A DNA stretch of 64,000 bases from Acholeplasmatales bacterium (GTDB lineage: Bacteria; Bacillota_I; Bacilli_A; ML615J-28; CAG-313), in the NCBI GenBank assembly GCA_003539625.1, contig DPOU01000027.1, positions 62,001 through 126,000 of the forward strand. Reading direction: 5' to 3'. Every line of letters begins with the position of its first letter. Positions within the stretch are counted from its first letter, which is position 1. Both the position numbers and the translations under genes were made by a program. This document shows positions 62,206 through 64,000 of this stretch, in pieces. The notes beneath the pieces were generated by a model. That model did not search any database, was not told the DNA's origin, and worked only from the letters and a program-made list of their open reading frames with translations.

Positions 62206-63003
62206 ATGAAAAATTACGCATTAATTACTGGTGCTAGTAAAGGAATTGGCTTAGAACTAGCAAAGTTATTCGCGAAAGATGGTTATTCATTAGTAATGGT
62301 TGCAAGATCTAATGATTTATTAGAAAAATTAAAAGAAGAGTTTACAAAAGAATATGGTGTAGATGTTGTATGTATTGCAAAAGATTTATCTAATCCTTCT
62401 TCTGCTAAAGAAGTTTATGATGAAACTGGTAAACTTGGTTTAAGAATTGACTATTTAGTAAACAATGCGGGATTTGGTGATTACGGGCCATTTTTAGATT
62501 GTAATATTGAACGTCATGATAATATGATTCAATTAAATATAACAACATTAATTAATTTATGTTATTATTATGGTAGAGATATGCGCATTAATCACTTTGG
62601 AAAGATTATTAACATAGGTTCCATTGCTTCATTTTTTAGTGGACCACTAATGTCAACATATTATGCAACGAAAGCTTTTGTGTTATCTTTTTCAGAAGCT
62701 CTTAGTAAAGAATTAAAAGATGATGGGGTAACCGTTACCGTAATTTGTCCAGGTACTACAGCAACTAACTTTTTTGATGTTGCCAATGCTTCAAGTGATA
62801 AAACTAATTTATTAAAGAAAATGCATCCTGCAAGCCCTGTTGCGGTGGCAAAATATGGTTACCAAAAAGCTATGAAAAATAAAGTAATTGCTATTTATGG
62901 TGCTAAGAATAGAACAGCCATTTTCTTTAATCGGTTTATCAGTAGAAGATTATCTCGTTCTATAGTTTATAAAATTCAAAGCGAAAGAAAAGAGTCAAAC
63001 TAA
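62206..63003 (+). CDS. Short-chain dehydrogenase/reductase
   Basis: 265 residues of the SDR family. The cofactor motif is TGASKGIGLEL, then NNAGFGDYG, catalytic Ser in IGSIASFF and YxxxK as YYATK. The C-terminal PGTTATNFF loop is typical. Ser, Tyr and Lys are all present, so it is likely active with NAD(P)H. Many related proteins act on fatty or sugar substrates; here that cannot be told. No clear ribosome site, so it relies on coupling to the gene before. Confidence 0.92.
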   Translation: MKNYALITGASKGIGLELAKLFAKDGYSLVMVARSNDLLEKLKEEFTKEYGVDVVCIAKDLSNPSSAKEVYDETGKLGLRIDYLVNNAGFGDYGPFLDCNIERHDNMIQLNITTLINLCYYYGRDMRINHFGKIINIGSIASFFSGPLMSTYYATKAFVLSFSEALSKELKDDGVTVTVICPGTTATNFFDVANASSDKTNLLKKMHPASPVAVAKYGYQKAMKNKVIAIYGAKNRTAIFFNRFISRRLSRSIVYKIQSERKESN

Positions 63004-63020
63004 ATTGACTCTTTTTTTTG
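62989..63020. terminator. Bidirectional terminator between the SDR and permease genes
   Basis: AGAGTCAA and TTGACTCT arms around a 6-nt loop, with A- and T-runs. Confidence 0.88.
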
Positions 63021-63034
63021 ATATGAAATTTTAA

Positions 63035-64000
63035 CTAATTTAACTTAGTTGGTACTAAGAAGTAAACTAGGAATAAAACGAAAATTATTAATAACACAAT
63101 TGAAATTTCTAATTTAGGTTTTTCTTCAAGTTTCTTTGACTTGTATTTGATCATTTCAATAATCCAAATGATGAAGTTGATAACAACATAGCTAATTACG
63201 CCAAATCCAATACCATCAGTAATTGAATATGCAAATGGCATCATAACGATAGTAATGAAAGCTGGAACAATTGTCTTTGTGTTAGAGAAATCAACATTCT
63301 TAACTCCACCTAACATTAATACACCAACATATACTAATGCGGCAGAACAAGCAGCACTTGGAATGAATGCAAATAAAGGCATAAAGAAGATAGCTAGAAT
63401 AAATAAGATTGCAGTAGATAAAGCAGTTAAACCAGTTTTACCACCTGCAGCAATACCTGAACCTGATTCAACGAATGTTGTAACTGTAGAAGTACCTAAA
63501 ACAGCACCAGCACAAGTTGCAATTGAGTCAGATAGCATAATTTTATTATAATTTTGTGGAACACCATCAGCATCAAGTAAGTCAGCAGCTGTGCAGCAAC
63601 CAACAACTGTACCCATAGTGTCAAACATATCTATCATTGCAAATGTAATAACGATAACAATTGAACCAAATAATGATCCTTCAGGGAATCCGTTTAAGCC
63701 TTCGGTAAATAATACACCAAAAGTACCACCTTTTTCAGCACTAAATGAGAAGAAGTTAGCAAAATTTTCCCAGAACTTCCAAGTTACATGACCTTCACCT
63801 TTTAATACATCAAAGTTAGTAACGCCTAATGGACATGCAAGAATAGTTGAAGCAATAATACCAATGATAACAGCGCCTTTAACTTTGAAATGAGATAAGA
63901 TAGCAATAACAGTTAAACCAAATAAGAAAACAACTGCTGTGCAACAAGCACCACCAAGTTTCCAGTTTTCAGGGTTATTGAAAGCAATTAAATCAACTGT
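63035..64000 (-). CDS. NCS2-family (AzgA/PbuG-like) purine permease, C-terminal part
   Basis: The frame stays open on the minus strand to the right edge, giving about 321 residues that lack the N-terminus. It has many membrane segments and the AzgA-branch blocks MIDMFDTMGTVVGCC and VTTFVESGSGIAAGGKTGL. Such permeases import adenine, guanine or hypoxanthine with protons. The partner sequence AEKGGTFGVLFTEGLNGFP is upstream in the same frame. Substrate choice between adenine and guanine/hypoxanthine cannot be made. Confidence 0.93.
   Translation of the reverse strand, partial: TVDLIAFNNPENWKLGGACCTAVVFLFGLTVIAILSHFKVKGAVIIGIIASTILACPLGVTNFDVLKGEGHVTWKFWENFANFFSFSAEKGGTFGVLFTEGLNGFPEGSLFGSIVIVITFAMIDMFDTMGTVVGCCTAADLLDADGVPQNYNKIMLSDSIATCAGAVLGTSTVTTFVESGSGIAAGGKTGLTALSTAILFILAIFFMPLFAFIPSAACSAALVYVGVLMLGGVKNVDFSNTKTIVPAFITIVMMPFAYSITDGIGFGVISYVVINFIIWIIEMIKYKSKKLEEKPKLEISIVLLIIFVLFLVYFLVPTKLN

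Noticed and set aside
1..64000. Use of TGA as Trp (mollicute code)
   Set aside because: TGA ends murC (41336-41338) and comEA (55896-55898) at the expected positions, and Trp is encoded by TGG throughout.
1..64000. CRISPR arrays, tRNA or rRNA genes, prophage genes
   Set aside because: No regularly spaced short repeats, no cloverleaf-like segments with a GTTCGA loop between genes, and no phage structural genes were seen.

Overview
The window is about 30% GC, coding-dense and mostly read from the + strand. TAA, TAG and TGA all act as stops and TGG encodes Trp, so this is the standard bacterial code, not a mollicute code. The gene set points to an uncultured-type low-GC member of the Bacillota, class Bacilli. 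It includes RNase J, YhaM, CvfB, RecD2, a CcpA-type LacI regulator, a T-box upstream of tyrS, a class A penicillin-binding protein and MurC. It also includes several genes otherwise known from spore formers: the germination protease gpr, YlbD- and YlbE-like proteins and two YjcZ-like mini-proteins. The cell therefore has a peptidoglycan wall and is, or descends from, a sporulating lineage. I cannot name a species.

Layout. 1-4.1 kb: 3' part of fusA, then tuf, tatD and a trypsin-like lipoprotein. 4.1-6.1 kb (-): class A PBP. 6.2-10.9 kb (+): zinc-ribbon membrane protein, ychF, a CCA-adding enzyme with a long extra tail, and yhaM. 10.9-16.5 kb (-): two adjacent, very large paralogous surface proteins that resemble SurA/PrsA foldases. 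16.8-24.9 kb (+): a YjcZ-like mini-gene, walJ-rlmH, a DUF3592-like membrane protein, uvrB-mnmA-recD2 and a small membrane protein. 25-28.4 kb: rnjA (-), a HAD phosphatase (+), def (-) and a second YjcZ-like gene (-). 28.5-29.8 kb: UPF0223 gene, a coat-like small protein (-), and the ylbD and ylbE homologues. 29.8-40 kb: the conserved rpsP-khpA-rimM-trmD-rplS block, interrupted by a P1B-type metal ATPase, a degenerate rhodanese lipoprotein, an M6 peptidase lipoprotein, cvfB (-) and a methyltransferase-like gene. 40-44 kb: murC, ccpA-like, T-box-tyrS. 44-48.2 kb: serine hydrolase, PIG-L deacetylase and two CNNM/CBS membrane proteins. 48.3-51.5 kb: a repeat-rich GH18 lipoprotein. 51.5-52.1 kb: a 604-bp deletion derivative of an IS3-type element. 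52.1-55.2 kb: small membrane protein, then an SmtB/CadC-type repressor, a free HMA metallochaperone and a second P1B ATPase behind a clear operator. 55.3-60.5 kb: comEA, comEC, rpsT, holA (-), gpr. 60.5-63 kb: two small secreted proteins, then Dabb, an unknown protein and an SDR oxidoreductase. 63-64 kb (-): 3' part of an NCS2/AzgA-type purine permease.

Transcription signals are unusually readable. Most transcription units start at TATAAT preceded by TGN (an extended -10), with a TTGnnn-like -35 box usually 17 nt upstream. Convergent genes share bidirectional hairpin terminators. A hand count also shows the hexamer CCGCAA/TTGCGG about 44 times on the two strands, several-fold more than base composition predicts.

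The most unusual content is the pair of giant foldase-like proteins, the tail on the CCA-adding enzyme, the sporulation signature, the insertions into the rpsP-rplS block and the CCGCAA motif. I see no CRISPR array, prophage, or tRNA or rRNA gene.
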